Assembly (NCBI RefSeq): GCF_021650975.2
Contig: NZ_CP091285.1
Location: forward strand, 2,356,001-2,420,000
DNA length: 64,000 bases
Direction of reading: 5' to 3'
Origin: Flavobacterium jumunjinense
GTDB lineage: Bacteria > Bacteroidota > Bacteroidia > Flavobacteriales > Flavobacteriaceae
Shown: positions 1 to 7,505 of the stretch, in pieces
Numbering within the stretch: the stretch's first letter is position 1
Layout: the number at the start of each line of letters is the position of its first letter
Notes under the pieces: model-generated
Database searches by the model: none
What the model saw: the letters and a program-made list of their open reading frames with translations, nothing else
Told to the model about the DNA's origin: nothing
Program-made: the position numbers and the translations under genes

Positions 1-644
1 TCAAAAATAGCAACAGCCGTTTGCATTTGTGTACATTGTAATAACATTTGTTGCATTAATGTACCATTGTTGTCTACACTTAGAAGGGTTGCTTCTGGAC
101 AAATATACATTGTAGGTTCTTGCTCATTTAGAAGTAATTCTAATCCTTTTGTTAAATCGCTTAATTGTACGTTTGGATTAACAATTTGCTCTCCAGGTGT
201 CATTGGGTTTTTAGATGGAGCACCGTATGATCCAACTGAAACGATATATGCATCACCACCACCGTTTTCATAAAATAGTTTAATACTATTGTATAGATAA
301 TATATTGTGTTTGGGTCTGGAACAATAGAATAATAAGCATTATCAATTAGCATATAGTCTCCTTTTTCGGGCTGACTTTTTTCTTTTACTAGATAATATT
401 CAGGTGTGTATTGTTTTGCAGGACTAGCTGGTGGAGCCGGATCTGGGAAACAATAAATAGCCTGAAATTCTGCAAATGAAGTGATTTTTTGTGCTACATT
501 TTTATACGACTTGCCTTCATATGAAGCTTGAGGCGTATAGCCAATAAATGCAGGAACTGCTGTTGCAACAGGAACTACCGAATTTGGAAAAGCATTCAAT
601 TCGTTTATATAGACTCCTGGTGATTTAATGTTAGATTCAATCAT
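1..644 (-). CDS. eCIS contractile tail sheath protein (partial, N-terminal part)
   Basis: This is the N-terminal ~214 residues of a phage-tail-sheath-like protein, which runs off the left edge of the window. The protein begins MIESNIKSPGVYINE and continues with NSVVPVATAVPAFIGYTP; the S-P-G-V-Y-x-x-E start followed by V-x-T-A-V-x-A-F-I-G is the usual opening of sheath subunits in R-type pyocin, Afp/PVC and Bacteroidota injection systems. A GGGDAYIVSVG segment near residue 130 also fits sheath proteins. The ATG at 644 is the first start after the upstream gene, 30 bp away. It is co-directional with the DUF4255 gene at 1487-2059, which is what one expects in an eCIS locus and not in an ordinary prophage. 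The family assignment is confident; the subtype cannot be set without the rest of the locus. Confidence 0.9.
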   Translation of the reverse strand, partial: MIESNIKSPGVYINELNAFPNSVVPVATAVPAFIGYTPQASYEGKSYKNVAQKITSFAEFQAIYCFPDPAPPASPAKQYTPEYYLVKEKSQPEKGDYMLIDNAYYSIVPDPNTIYYLYNSIKLFYENGGGDAYIVSVGSYGAPSKNPMTPGEQIVNPNVQLSDLTKGLELLLNEQEPTMYICPEATLLSVDNNGTLMQQMLLQCTQMQTAVAIF

Positions 645-674
645 AATTTATCATATTTGTTTTTGTTAATTGTG

Positions 675-1490
675 TTATATATATACATACATTGGTGATG
701 TAATTATTTTTGTTCCGTTTTCTTCATCTATTTCTAAGCTTCTCGGACTTGAACTTGGTAATCCTTTGAAAACTATTTTTTTAGATTGATTTTTTAGCCC
801 TGAAATATCAATTAAATCAAATTTGTATTTTGGAATTTCAGACATTTTAATAAAATTCCTGCCAGATGAAAAAAGTATTGCTTGTTTACCATTTTGTATC
901 GTAACTATTGTTGCTTGTTCAAATTGAATAGGTGACTTTCCACTAATTATAGCGTTGGTAAGATTGATTCCACTTTTGTTTATAAAATAGTATCTCCATT
1001 GTGTTGTTCTCGATTCAAAATGTATTGTATAATTACAACTTTGTTTATTCTTTAGTAATGCAATTAAATCTTGAAAATAGATTTTTAGATTGGCTAAGCT
1101 AGCTGTACTATTTTGAGAAGAATAGGTTGCTGTTAATTGTATATTCTTTTCTGTAGTAATAAATTTTGAACTTGAAAACTGAATTTGCCCTATCCAATCT
1201 GTCGAAATTTCTGTGAAAAATATAAAATTTGAATTCGTAGTTTCAATTTCAAACTCAAAACTAGAATGTTCGCTAGCTAGTTCTATATAGCTTAAATAAT
1301 CAATAAGGTTGCTATTCTTACTGTTATAAAAATCAAATCCGTTGCTGTTTTTTTTTATGATAAATCCATATCGATTTATAAGTTCGCAAGTTTTTTTCGT
1401 GGGTTTATAAATGAAACAATTACAAATGTTTTTTTCAAAGTATTCATGGAAAACTTTTATTGAAAAAATCATATTGAATTGACTGTTCAT
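675..1490 (-). CDS. uncharacterised eCIS-locus protein between cap and sheath genes
   Basis: A 271-residue protein that I do not recognise from sequence. It has no signal peptide and no membrane segment; the composition is polar, rich in Asn, Ser, Ile and Phe, with alternating hydrophobic residues suggesting mostly beta structure. Its start codon overlaps the stop of the DUF4255 gene by an ATGA (1487-1490), so the two are translationally coupled. It ends 30 bp before the sheath gene. The position suggests a structural or assembly component of the injection system, for example an adaptor between the terminal cap and the tube or sheath; that role is inference from position only. It could also be a lineage-specific accessory protein. 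Confidence 0.7.
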   Translation of the reverse strand: MNSQFNMIFSIKVFHEYFEKNICNCFIYKPTKKTCELINRYGFIIKKNSNGFDFYNSKNSNLIDYLSYIELASEHSSFEFEIETTNSNFIFFTEISTDWIGQIQFSSSKFITTEKNIQLTATYSSQNSTASLANLKIYFQDLIALLKNKQSCNYTIHFESRTTQWRYYFINKSGINLTNAIISGKSPIQFEQATIVTIQNGKQAILFSSGRNFIKMSEIPKYKFDLIDISGLKNQSKKIVFKGLPSSSPRSLEIDEENGTKIITSPMYVYI

Positions 1491-2059
1491 AATTCTTGAA
1501 GATTGTTATTCGTTTCATTAATTGAAGTAGTAAAACTCTCATTGTCGAATGACTGAATAGTAATTAAACGAGTTTTGTAAACAATTGAAGGTTGGTATTT
1601 TGCTCCCATTGCAGTCCATAAATTATGCATTTGATTATAATTCAATTTTTCAATTTCGAATTCAAGTTTATTTAGACCTTGCGGTATGTTTGAGAAATTA
1701 GTAGCATCTAGTACTACATATGTTTGAAAAAATTGAATTACAGTATTTAGAAACTTTAAGGATTCATTATAATCATCAAAATTTGAGGTTATTAATAAGT
1801 TTAAATTGAATCTTTGTGTAGGATTCAAATCACCATAATTGTCATTAGCTAATTTCTGATTTCGTACATAAAAAGGTTGTAACGTTTCTTGTTCAATATT
1901 GATTAAGGAGATTACCACTTTATTCTCATTCTTTGTAGGTATCGAACCGTTATTGTCTATAACATTATTCAATACTACTTTACTCTCATCCAATTGATAC
2001 ATATTCTTGATGTATTGATCAAGAACTTTAGTAGTGAATTGAAGTGATTGCATTAACAT
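1487..2059 (-). CDS. DUF4255 (Pvc16/Afp16-like) tube terminator/cap protein of an eCIS
   Basis: A 190-residue protein with the usual features of the DUF4255/Pvc16 N-terminal family. An N-terminal helix of about 20 residues is followed by LDESKVVLNNV, then VVISLINIEQE, a polar loop and a LNLLITSNFDDYNESL strand-helix, then a long helix with IQFFQTYVVLD. In Afp and PVC particles this protein caps the distal end of tube and sheath and fixes particle length. It is the first gene of the operon; the promoter must lie in 2060-2423. Two ATGs are possible (2059 and 2053, residue 3). It overlaps the next gene by 4 bp. Neighbouring a sheath gene makes the eCIS assignment strong. Confidence 0.85.
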   Translation of the reverse strand: MLMQSLQFTTKVLDQYIKNMYQLDESKVVLNNVIDNNGSIPTKNENKVVISLINIEQETLQPFYVRNQKLANDNYGDLNPTQRFNLNLLITSNFDDYNESLKFLNTVIQFFQTYVVLDATNFSNIPQGLNKLEFEIEKLNYNQMHNLWTAMGAKYQPSIVYKTRLITIQSFDNESFTTSINETNNNLQEL

Positions 2060-2423
2060 GAATATTTCTGTTATAGGTTAGACAATATGAAATGGATTTA
2101 TATTTTATTTCTAATGTTGTAAAGTTAGAATTGTTATATCTTATATCTTTAAATTAAGAATGTACGTTTCGTGTACACCAAATAAAAAACCATAGACAAA
2201 CCATAGACATTATTATTTTAATGAAAGTTTGTCTTATAATCATTTCAATAAGATAATATTGTGAAAATTGAATTTTGTTTTAGGAAATAGGGATACGAAT
2301 CAGATAGTTGACGCAATATATTGTAGTAAAAAAGGAAATGTTATTTCTATGAAATAGATAGAGGAAAAGGAAAGTTTGAAAAAGTAATGATTGAAGAATA
2401 TGCGATTATTTATTAAAGTAGAA
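2060..2423. other. 364-bp intergenic region upstream of the eCIS operon
   Basis: There is no coding region on either strand. The part next to the eCIS operon is very AT-rich and holds a possible minus-strand -7 element TAACTTTA (2120-2127, 7 of 8 to TAnnTTTG) plus the palindrome and tandem repeat listed separately. The part from about 2210 to 2423 shows nothing I can name and no clear terminator for the regulator gene, which transcribes away from here. Confidence 0.6.
2161..2209. promoter_or_regulatory. candidate eCIS operator: TGTAC-N7-GTACA palindrome plus tandem 11-bp direct repeat
   Basis: Positions 2161-2177 form an inverted repeat with arms TGTAC and GTACA separated by 7 bases. Directly behind it, AACCATAGACA occurs twice with no spacer (2188-2198 and 2199-2209). 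The 11-bp period is about one helical turn, so two protein monomers could bind on the same face. Measured from the tentative -7 element at 2120-2127 the sites lie about 35 to 90 bp upstream, where an activator would bind. The neighbouring LuxR-type regulator is the natural candidate. What is seen is the repeat structure; binding is inference. Confidence 0.45.
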
Positions 2424-3290
2424 TCATATTGCTTTTAAATAAGTATGTAAATCTAAATCTTTTGAAATTTGTAGTTTTTTCTTCAGACGATATTTGTGAG
2501 TACGAACACTTTCTTGATTAATGCCTAATAGACTTCTAATATCATTATTTGACATATTCATCTTTAAATAACAACAATATTTCAGATCCTTGTTTGTAAG
2601 CTTTGGATGTTTTTCGGCTAATGAAAGTAAAAATTCAGGATTAGTTTTCTCAAAATAGAACTTAAAATCATTCCAAAGATGGGTATCGTTTGCAGATGAT
2701 TTTATTGCATTTACAATAGATAATAATTCAGATCGAGTAGAATTGTCAACATTCGGACATAAAGTTTTTATACGTTCTTTAACAGTGTGTAATGTTTCAA
2801 TTTTTTGATCTAATTCTAATACATATCTACTCATATTTCGGTCTGTATTAATTAAATCTTTTTCAATGGATTGACTAACTAGCGAATCCGTTGTTTTAGT
2901 GCTGTTCTGTTGTTTTTTTAATAAAAATATAGAACGAATTAAGGAAGTGAAATGTGTTTTTTTAATGATATTTTCAATGGGAAATGTGAAAATTATATTT
3001 TCATTATTCCAAGAACAAAAATTAGTATCAAACTTTTGTATAATGCATAGCATAGGAATTTCGGGTTTGTTTACAAACTGATTGAAATCGTTGATTGTAT
3101 TTTGATTGTTTCTAAAATTGAGAATTAATAAAGATGGATGAATTGATTTAGAGATACTTAGTAAATCTGAAATACGAGAAACAGAAATGATATTCACTAA
3201 AAAATCTGGGATGTTTCCTAATAATTCAACAAGAGTTGATAAAATGTCTATTTGGTCGCAACCAATTACTATTGTTTTTTCTTCTTTCAT
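2424..3290 (-). CDS. LuxR-type HTH transcriptional regulator with degenerate receiver-like domain
   Basis: A 288-residue protein. Residues 1-120 resemble a response-regulator receiver (KTIVIGCDQIDIL at the start, then PSLLILNFRNNQ), but the position where the phosphorylated Asp normally sits, after the third strand, reads Asn (LILNF), so phosphotransfer is unlikely. A helical, probably coiled-coil linker follows (about 145-180). The C-terminal ~65 residues form a LuxR/GerE-type HTH: LTNKDLKYCCYLKMNMSNND, then LLGINQESVRTHKYRLKKKL. Proteins of this form are common orphan regulators in flavobacteria. It is transcribed in the same direction as the eCIS operon, 364 bp upstream of its first gene, so control of that operon is plausible but unproven. 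Confidence 0.75.
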   Translation of the reverse strand: MKEEKTIVIGCDQIDILSTLVELLGNIPDFLVNIISVSRISDLLSISKSIHPSLLILNFRNNQNTINDFNQFVNKPEIPMLCIIQKFDTNFCSWNNENIIFTFPIENIIKKTHFTSLIRSIFLLKKQQNSTKTTDSLVSQSIEKDLINTDRNMSRYVLELDQKIETLHTVKERIKTLCPNVDNSTRSELLSIVNAIKSSANDTHLWNDFKFYFEKTNPEFLLSLAEKHPKLTNKDLKYCCYLKMNMSNNDIRSLLGINQESVRTHKYRLKKKLQISKDLDLHTYLKAI

Positions 3291-3552
3291 TGTTTAAGTC
3301 GTAAATATTTAGATGAATATTTATTTCATTATTGAAATTACATTCATTATAATATTCATGAATTTTGTTCTAAAATTTTTCAAGAAGAAAAAGGTAATAG
3401 CACTTTTTAAACAAAAAACACAGAATTATTTAATCAGTATCAAATGTATCTCAAACATTCGAGATAAAATTGCGTAGAAATACCTGTTTTGGAAAAAATA
3501 ATGATTATTTAATAAAAGAAAAGAAGTTACTTTGAATGAAATATAAAAAGCT

Positions 3553-4278
3553 TTATAAGTTTTCCAATTGTTCCAAAACAACTTTCCTATAGCTTCTGCT
3601 AATTGGTAACGACTTGTGATTAATCTCTACATATTCATTAGTGAAAGAATCAATTTTTGCAATGGCAATTAAAAAAGAACGATGAATTCGAATAAATTTC
3701 TTTTTAGGTAGTTTTGCTTCAATATTAGAAATGGTTTCTCGTGTAACTATCATTTTGTCTGCGGTAATTATTTTAATATAATCACTTAAACTTTCAACAT
3801 GAAGAATTGCATCAAAATCTATTTTAATCATCTTTCTGTCCGATCTAACAAATATAAATTCACTTTCTTCCGCAACACTTTCTGGAATTATTGGTGTTTC
3901 AATAGGAATATTTTCCCCGATAAATTTATTGACAGCTTGTAAAAATCGATCAAACGAGATTGGTTTTAATAAATAATCAACAGCTTGAAGATTAAAACCA
4001 TCTACAGCATATTCGCGATAAGCAGTAGTAAAAATAACTTTACTGTTTTTATTGATAGATTTAGCGAATGATAATCCTGATATTTCAGGCATATTAATAT
4101 CGAGAAAGATTAAATCTATTTTAGTGGTGTTAATAATTGTAAAGGCTTCAATAGCATTTTTGCAACTGCCAGAAACGAGTAGCGTTGGAATTTTAGACAA
4201 ATGCGACTCGAGAATTTCACGAGCTGTAATTTCATCATCTACAATTAAGCAATGGTACACTTTATTCATGTTTTTCAA
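3553..4278 (-). CDS. LytTR-family response regulator
   Basis: A 241-residue response regulator. The N-terminal receiver (about 1-120) is intact: acidic pair in CLIVDDEITARE, phosphorylation Asp in DLIFLDINMPEISG, the Thr in VIFTTAYREYA and the Lys in YLLKPISFDRF. The C-terminal LytTR DNA-binding domain (about 140-240) includes FIFVRSDRKMIKI, HVESLSDYIKI and FIRIHRSFLIAI. It overlaps the kinase gene upstream by 17 bp, so the two are one translationally coupled sensor-regulator pair. The signal sensed is not evident. LytTR regulators usually bind paired direct repeats; I could not point to such a pair in front of this operon. Confidence 0.93.
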   Translation of the reverse strand: MKNMNKVYHCLIVDDEITAREILESHLSKIPTLLVSGSCKNAIEAFTIINTTKIDLIFLDINMPEISGLSFAKSINKNSKVIFTTAYREYAVDGFNLQAVDYLLKPISFDRFLQAVNKFIGENIPIETPIIPESVAEESEFIFVRSDRKMIKIDFDAILHVESLSDYIKIITADKMIVTRETISNIEAKLPKKKFIRIHRSFLIAIAKIDSFTNEYVEINHKSLPISRSYRKVVLEQLENL

Positions 4279-5320
4279 GTTGTATTTCTAAAGTTACAAT
4301 AAAAAAAGCATCAATTATTTCAATCATTAATTCATGTTTTTCAGGATATAATAATTGCAGTCTTTTTTTTATGTTTTCTAATCCAATACCCGAAGATTCA
4401 TCTGCAGAAGTATCGATAAAGCTATTCTTGCATTCAAATTGAAGATTACTATCTGTAATCGTTAACTGAATTTCAATTGTTAAAAAATGATTTACAATAC
4501 TACCATGTTTGAAAGCATTTTCAATGAAAGGCATAAACAACATGGGTGGAATTTCTAAAAAAGTATCGTCTATTTTATTGATGAAAGAAACCAGAAGTCG
4601 GTCTTTGAAGCGTATTTCTTCCAATTCGATATACTCTTTAATATGAGCCACTTCTTCATTGATTTGGACTTTCGGTTTTTGAACCTGATAGAGAATGTAA
4701 TCTAATAAATTAGAAAGTTTTAAAATAATATCTGGTGTATGTTCCGATTTTTTTAAGGCAAAACCATAAATAGTATTCAATGTATTGAACAAAAAATGGG
4801 GATGGATTTGTTTTTTTAAGTAGTTCAGTTCTTGTTGTTTAATTTGTAAATTGGTCTCTAATATTTTGTTTTCTAATGTTTTAAATTTAGATTGTACATT
4901 AAAATTGTGTTTTAATAAGGAAATAAAACTGGTTAACCCAACAACAAGATAAACAAGAATTAATATAAAAATGAAGTTTCGTCCCATTGGAGGTACTTTG
5001 GAAATCTCTAATTGTGTAATAAAAATAAAACTACCGTAAATCGCAAGTACAATTAAATAGGTAGAGAGTACTAAGGTATAAAAACCATAAAGACCAAGTT
5101 TGAAATATTGTTTAGTCAACAGGTATTTTGGAATTAATACATAGGTAGTAATATAAGTTGTGATAATAGTAATCGGTAAAAGTAAACTAGAAAACCAAGT
5201 AATATAAACCGTATCTGTAGAATTGTAGCTAAAAAAATACACAAAAAAGAACCATACACCAATCCAGAAAAAGAAATGGAGAAAAAAAGATTTAGTGGTA
5301 TTAAGTACATTTGTAAACAT
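4262..5320 (-). CDS. LytS-type sensor histidine kinase
   Basis: A 352-residue membrane kinase. Four hydrophobic segments occupy about residues 10-145, with no large periplasmic sensor domain. A coiled-coil linker (LENKILETNLQIKQQELN) leads into the His_kinase family box KKQIHPHFLFNTLN, where the first His after the Ile-His-Pro is the usual phosphorylated residue. The C-terminal ATPase has MLFMPFIENAFKHGS (N box) and SSGIGLENIKKRL (G box). The start at 5320 gives MFTNVLN; a more upstream reading is not supported. It is the first gene of a two-gene operon with the LytTR regulator. The short membrane-embedded sensor region is typical for this class in Bacteroidota. Confidence 0.93.
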   Translation of the reverse strand: MFTNVLNTTKSFFLHFFFWIGVWFFFVYFFSYNSTDTVYITWFSSLLLPITIITTYITTYVLIPKYLLTKQYFKLGLYGFYTLVLSTYLIVLAIYGSFIFITQLEISKVPPMGRNFIFILILVYLVVGLTSFISLLKHNFNVQSKFKTLENKILETNLQIKQQELNYLKKQIHPHFLFNTLNTIYGFALKKSEHTPDIILKLSNLLDYILYQVQKPKVQINEEVAHIKEYIELEEIRFKDRLLVSFINKIDDTFLEIPPMLFMPFIENAFKHGSIVNHFLTIEIQLTITDSNLQFECKNSFIDTSADESSGIGLENIKKRLQLLYPEKHELMIEIIDAFFIVTLEIQLEKHE

Positions 5321-5496
5321 GCAGGCAAGATAAATAAAATAGTAAAGAAGTAAGATTGTTTTGCGGTGGATGACTCTTTTATGTCTCGATTTAGTAAATT
5401 AGTAATATAAAATATCTAATTTAAAACAAAATAGGTTAAAAAGAGTAGTAAACTGTCTATCCATCGCAAATAAAACAGACAAAAGAGATAGAACAA

Positions 5497-5504
5497 TACT
5501 TTTG
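5497..5504 (+). promoter_or_regulatory. -7 promoter element TACTTTTG
   Basis: TACTTTTG matches the Bacteroidota -7 consensus TAnnTTTG and lies 30 bp before the ATG of the TolQ/ExbB-like gene. No convincing -33 element is seen at the expected distance. Confidence 0.4.
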
Positions 5505-5534
5505 AGGTATTACTAATCTTAAAAATATAAAATT

Positions 5535-5885
5535 ATGATTTTAGACAGAATTTACGAAGGAGGTCCTTTTTTTATGGTGCCTATTGTTTTTTTATTAATA
5601 GCAATATTGTTATTGACTATTTTTGGAATTTTGAAGGCCAATAAAAACAAAAAGGCAGTTAGCCTAATTAGTTCGCTGAGTCTTTTTGTTTTGGTTTGGG
5701 GTTTTTTAGGCCAGTCAATTGGCTTGATTGGAGCTTTCGATGCGATACAAGATATGGGAAACATTAGCGCAGAAATTTTATCGAGTGGATTAAAAATTTC
5801 TTTTTTACCTGTAGTTTTTGGAATGTTTACTTTTTTAATAGGTAGAATTGGCATTATAGTATTGACTATTTTGGATAAAGAATAG
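5535..5885 (+). CDS. small MotA/TolQ/ExbB-like membrane protein
   Basis: A 116-residue integral membrane protein with an N-terminal amphipathic start (LDRIYEGGPFFMVPIV) and three hydrophobic segments at about 12-33, 42-62 and 85-110. The GGPFFMVPI opening and the later loop GAFDAIQDMGNIS before a long hydrophobic helix resemble the MotA/TolQ/ExbB proton-channel family, but the protein is about half the size of ExbB and lacks the large cytoplasmic loop. Such short versions occur in Bacteroidota. No ExbD/TolR partner lies next to it, so a role in energy transduction is uncertain. It is divergent from the LytS/LytTR pair, 214 bp apart, which makes it a possible target of that system. Confidence 0.65.
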   Translation: MILDRIYEGGPFFMVPIVFLLIAILLLTIFGILKANKNKKAVSLISSLSLFVLVWGFLGQSIGLIGAFDAIQDMGNISAEILSSGLKISFLPVVFGMFTFLIGRIGIIVLTILDKE

Positions 5886-5894
5886 TAAAATAAT

Positions 5895-5964
5895 AAGAAA
5901 CCTGTTTTTTTAAACCCAGATTTTTAATGTGTAATTTGGGTTAAAATAAAAAGACAGGTTTCTT
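5895..5964 (+). terminator. nested hairpin terminator
   Basis: AAGAAACCTGT (5895-5905) pairs with ACAGGTTTCTT (5954-5964), and an inner stem joins AACCCA with TTGGGTT. It lies 10 bp after the stop codon of the TolQ/ExbB-like gene. Confidence 0.7.
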
Positions 5965-6021
5965 TATATATTTATAACACAATAAATTTCTATATTTAGG
6001 GTGTTCTTAAAATGAAATTGT

Positions 6022-6822
6022 TTGCAATATATTCTTATTTTACTTGGCTTAGCCTTTTTAGTTTTTTTTACCTATAATGTTGCTATAGAGCCTATTTATG
6101 CTTTTTTCTTTAGAAAACCAATCTATGTGCATTTTTATCTTTTTCCAAAGAAATTGAAAATAAATCATATTCAGGTTTTACACAATCATTTTGATTTTTA
6201 TAAAAAACTAACGACTAAAAAGAAAATCTATTTTGAACATAGAGTTGCTACTTTTATAGAAAAGTATCCGTTTCATGGTAAAGAAGGTTTACAAGTAACA
6301 GATGAAATGAAAATACTAATTGCAGCAACAGCCGTTATGTTAACATTTGGAATGAGAAAATACCTGTTTACAGTAATAGATAAAGTTATTATATATCCAG
6401 ACGTATATTATTCGACAATGAATAATGAAATGCACAAAGGGGAATTTAATCCTAGAATGAGTGCAATTGTACTTTCATGGAGGCATTTTTTGGAAGGTTA
6501 TAGCATTAATAATGATAATCTTAATCTAGGATTGCATGAATTTGGACATGTGATGCACTATCAAGGGTTGAAAAATTCAGATACTTCTGCAACAATATTT
6601 ACAGTTACGTATGAGGAAATAATGGAAGAAGTGAAGTTTCCAGCCAATTATAAACGACTAACAGAATCCAACTATTTTAGGATTTATGCTTATACAAACG
6701 AATTTGAATTTATTGCAGTAATACTAGAACACTTTTTTGAAACACCACATCAATTCAAACAAGAATTTCCGCAATTATTCGAAAAAGTTAAGGTGATGAT
6801 AAATTATACAGAAAGGATTTAA
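6022..6822 (+). CDS. MtfA-like (M90 family) zinc metallopeptidase
   Basis: A 266-residue protein with one N-terminal membrane segment (about 2-20) and a zinc-peptidase domain. The metal site is visible as LNLGLHEFGHVMH (HExxH, about residues 173-177), with a downstream Glu in YTNEFEFIAVILEHFF as a probable third ligand. The preceding segments ATAVMLTFGMRKYL and IIYPDVYY are typical of the MtfA family, which contains cytosolic peptidases tied to sugar-uptake control in enterobacteria; the membrane anchor is characteristic of Bacteroidota members. Start: an in-frame TGA lies at 6013-6015 and the next in-frame ATG is about 97 codons in, so TTG at 6022 is the only start that keeps the membrane segment. 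The nearby ATG at 6012 is in another frame. Confidence 0.8.
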   Translation: MQYILILLGLAFLVFFTYNVAIEPIYAFFFRKPIYVHFYLFPKKLKINHIQVLHNHFDFYKKLTTKKKIYFEHRVATFIEKYPFHGKEGLQVTDEMKILIAATAVMLTFGMRKYLFTVIDKVIIYPDVYYSTMNNEMHKGEFNPRMSAIVLSWRHFLEGYSINNDNLNLGLHEFGHVMHYQGLKNSDTSATIFTVTYEEIMEEVKFPANYKRLTESNYFRIYAYTNEFEFIAVILEHFFETPHQFKQEFPQLFEKVKVMINYTERI

Positions 6823-6895
6823 ATTCATTAAAAAAAGAGAAATAGAATACTATATATCTAAAAAAAACATTCTAGAATATGATTTTTGTTATGTT

Positions 6896-6922
6896 TTTGA
6901 TGCAAAGTCTATTGTAAATTTG
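6896..6922 (+). promoter_or_regulatory. promoter, TTTG-N15-TAAATTTG
   Basis: TTTG (6896-6899) and TAAATTTG (6915-6922) match the Bacteroidota -33 and -7 elements, though the 15-base spacing is slightly short. The CBS gene begins 110 bp downstream, which would give an untranslated leader of about 100 nt. Confidence 0.4.
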
Positions 6923-7031
6923 TGATATAGAAATAAGGCTTTAAAGTAAAATGAATTGAAGTAGTCTTTATTTTTTATGGATAAAACACAAAAACTGTTC
7001 CTATATATAGTAGCAAATAAATTTTAAACAT

Positions 7032-7451
7032 ATGAAACAGAATGTTCCCGTTTCAACTATTATGACAAAAAATGTTATAAAGTTGAATAGTACAGATGAT
7101 CTTACAAAAGCAGAAAAACTATTTAAAAGTAACAACATAAGACATATTCCAGTAGTAAAAGGGAATAAAATTATTGGAATGTTAAGTTATACAGATCTTT
7201 TGCGAATTTCTTTTGCAGATGCAATAGATGATGAAGAGGAAATTGTAGACGTTACCGTTTATAATATGTTTACGATTGAGCAAGTAATGGCAAAAAAATT
7301 AGTTTCAGTTTCACCAGAAACAACAATAAAAGCAGCAGCAGAAATTTTAGCAACAAAAGAATTTCATGCATTACCTGTCACAGAAGGAGATTTGTTAGTT
7401 GGTATTCTAACAACGACCGATTTAATTAGATATTTAATTGATCAGTATTAA
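7032..7451 (+). CDS. CBS-domain pair protein
   Basis: A 139-residue soluble protein made only of two CBS motifs. The first is VSTIMTKNVIKLN through NIRHIPVVKGNKIIGMLSYTDLLR and the second is IEQVMAKKLVSVSPETT through FHALPVTEGDLLVGILTTTDLIR. CBS pairs bind adenosine nucleotides and usually act as energy or ligand sensors; the stand-alone form has no enzymatic domain, so partner and ligand are unknown. An acidic linker (DAIDDEEEIVDVTV) separates the motifs. The gene stands alone between a promoter-like site and a bidirectional terminator shared with rpe. Confidence 0.9.
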   Translation: MKQNVPVSTIMTKNVIKLNSTDDLTKAEKLFKSNNIRHIPVVKGNKIIGMLSYTDLLRISFADAIDDEEEIVDVTVYNMFTIEQVMAKKLVSVSPETTIKAAAEILATKEFHALPVTEGDLLVGILTTTDLIRYLIDQY

Positions 7452-7453
7452 AC

Positions 7454-7495
7454 AAAAAAATCCGTCAAATTTTAATTAATTTGACGGATTTTTTT
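7454..7495. terminator. bidirectional Rho-independent terminator
   Basis: AAAAAAATCCGTCAAATT and its reverse complement flank a short loop, with A-run before and T-run after. It lies between the convergent CBS and rpe genes and would serve both. Confidence 0.9.
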
Positions 7496-7505
7496 GTTTA
7501 TAAAT

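Noticed and set aside
67..273. Open frame on the plus strand inside the sheath gene region
   Set aside because: The minus-strand sheath reading gives a clear family signature over the same bases; the plus frame shows no recognisable protein.
1..2059. Interpretation as a prophage tail
   Set aside because: DUF4255 directly upstream of a sheath gene is characteristic of injection systems, and no capsid, portal, terminase or integrase gene is seen. The part beyond the left edge could still change this.
2060..2423. A small RNA or toxin gene in the eCIS upstream gap
   Set aside because: No open frame with a start site and no stable hairpin followed by a T-run was seen.
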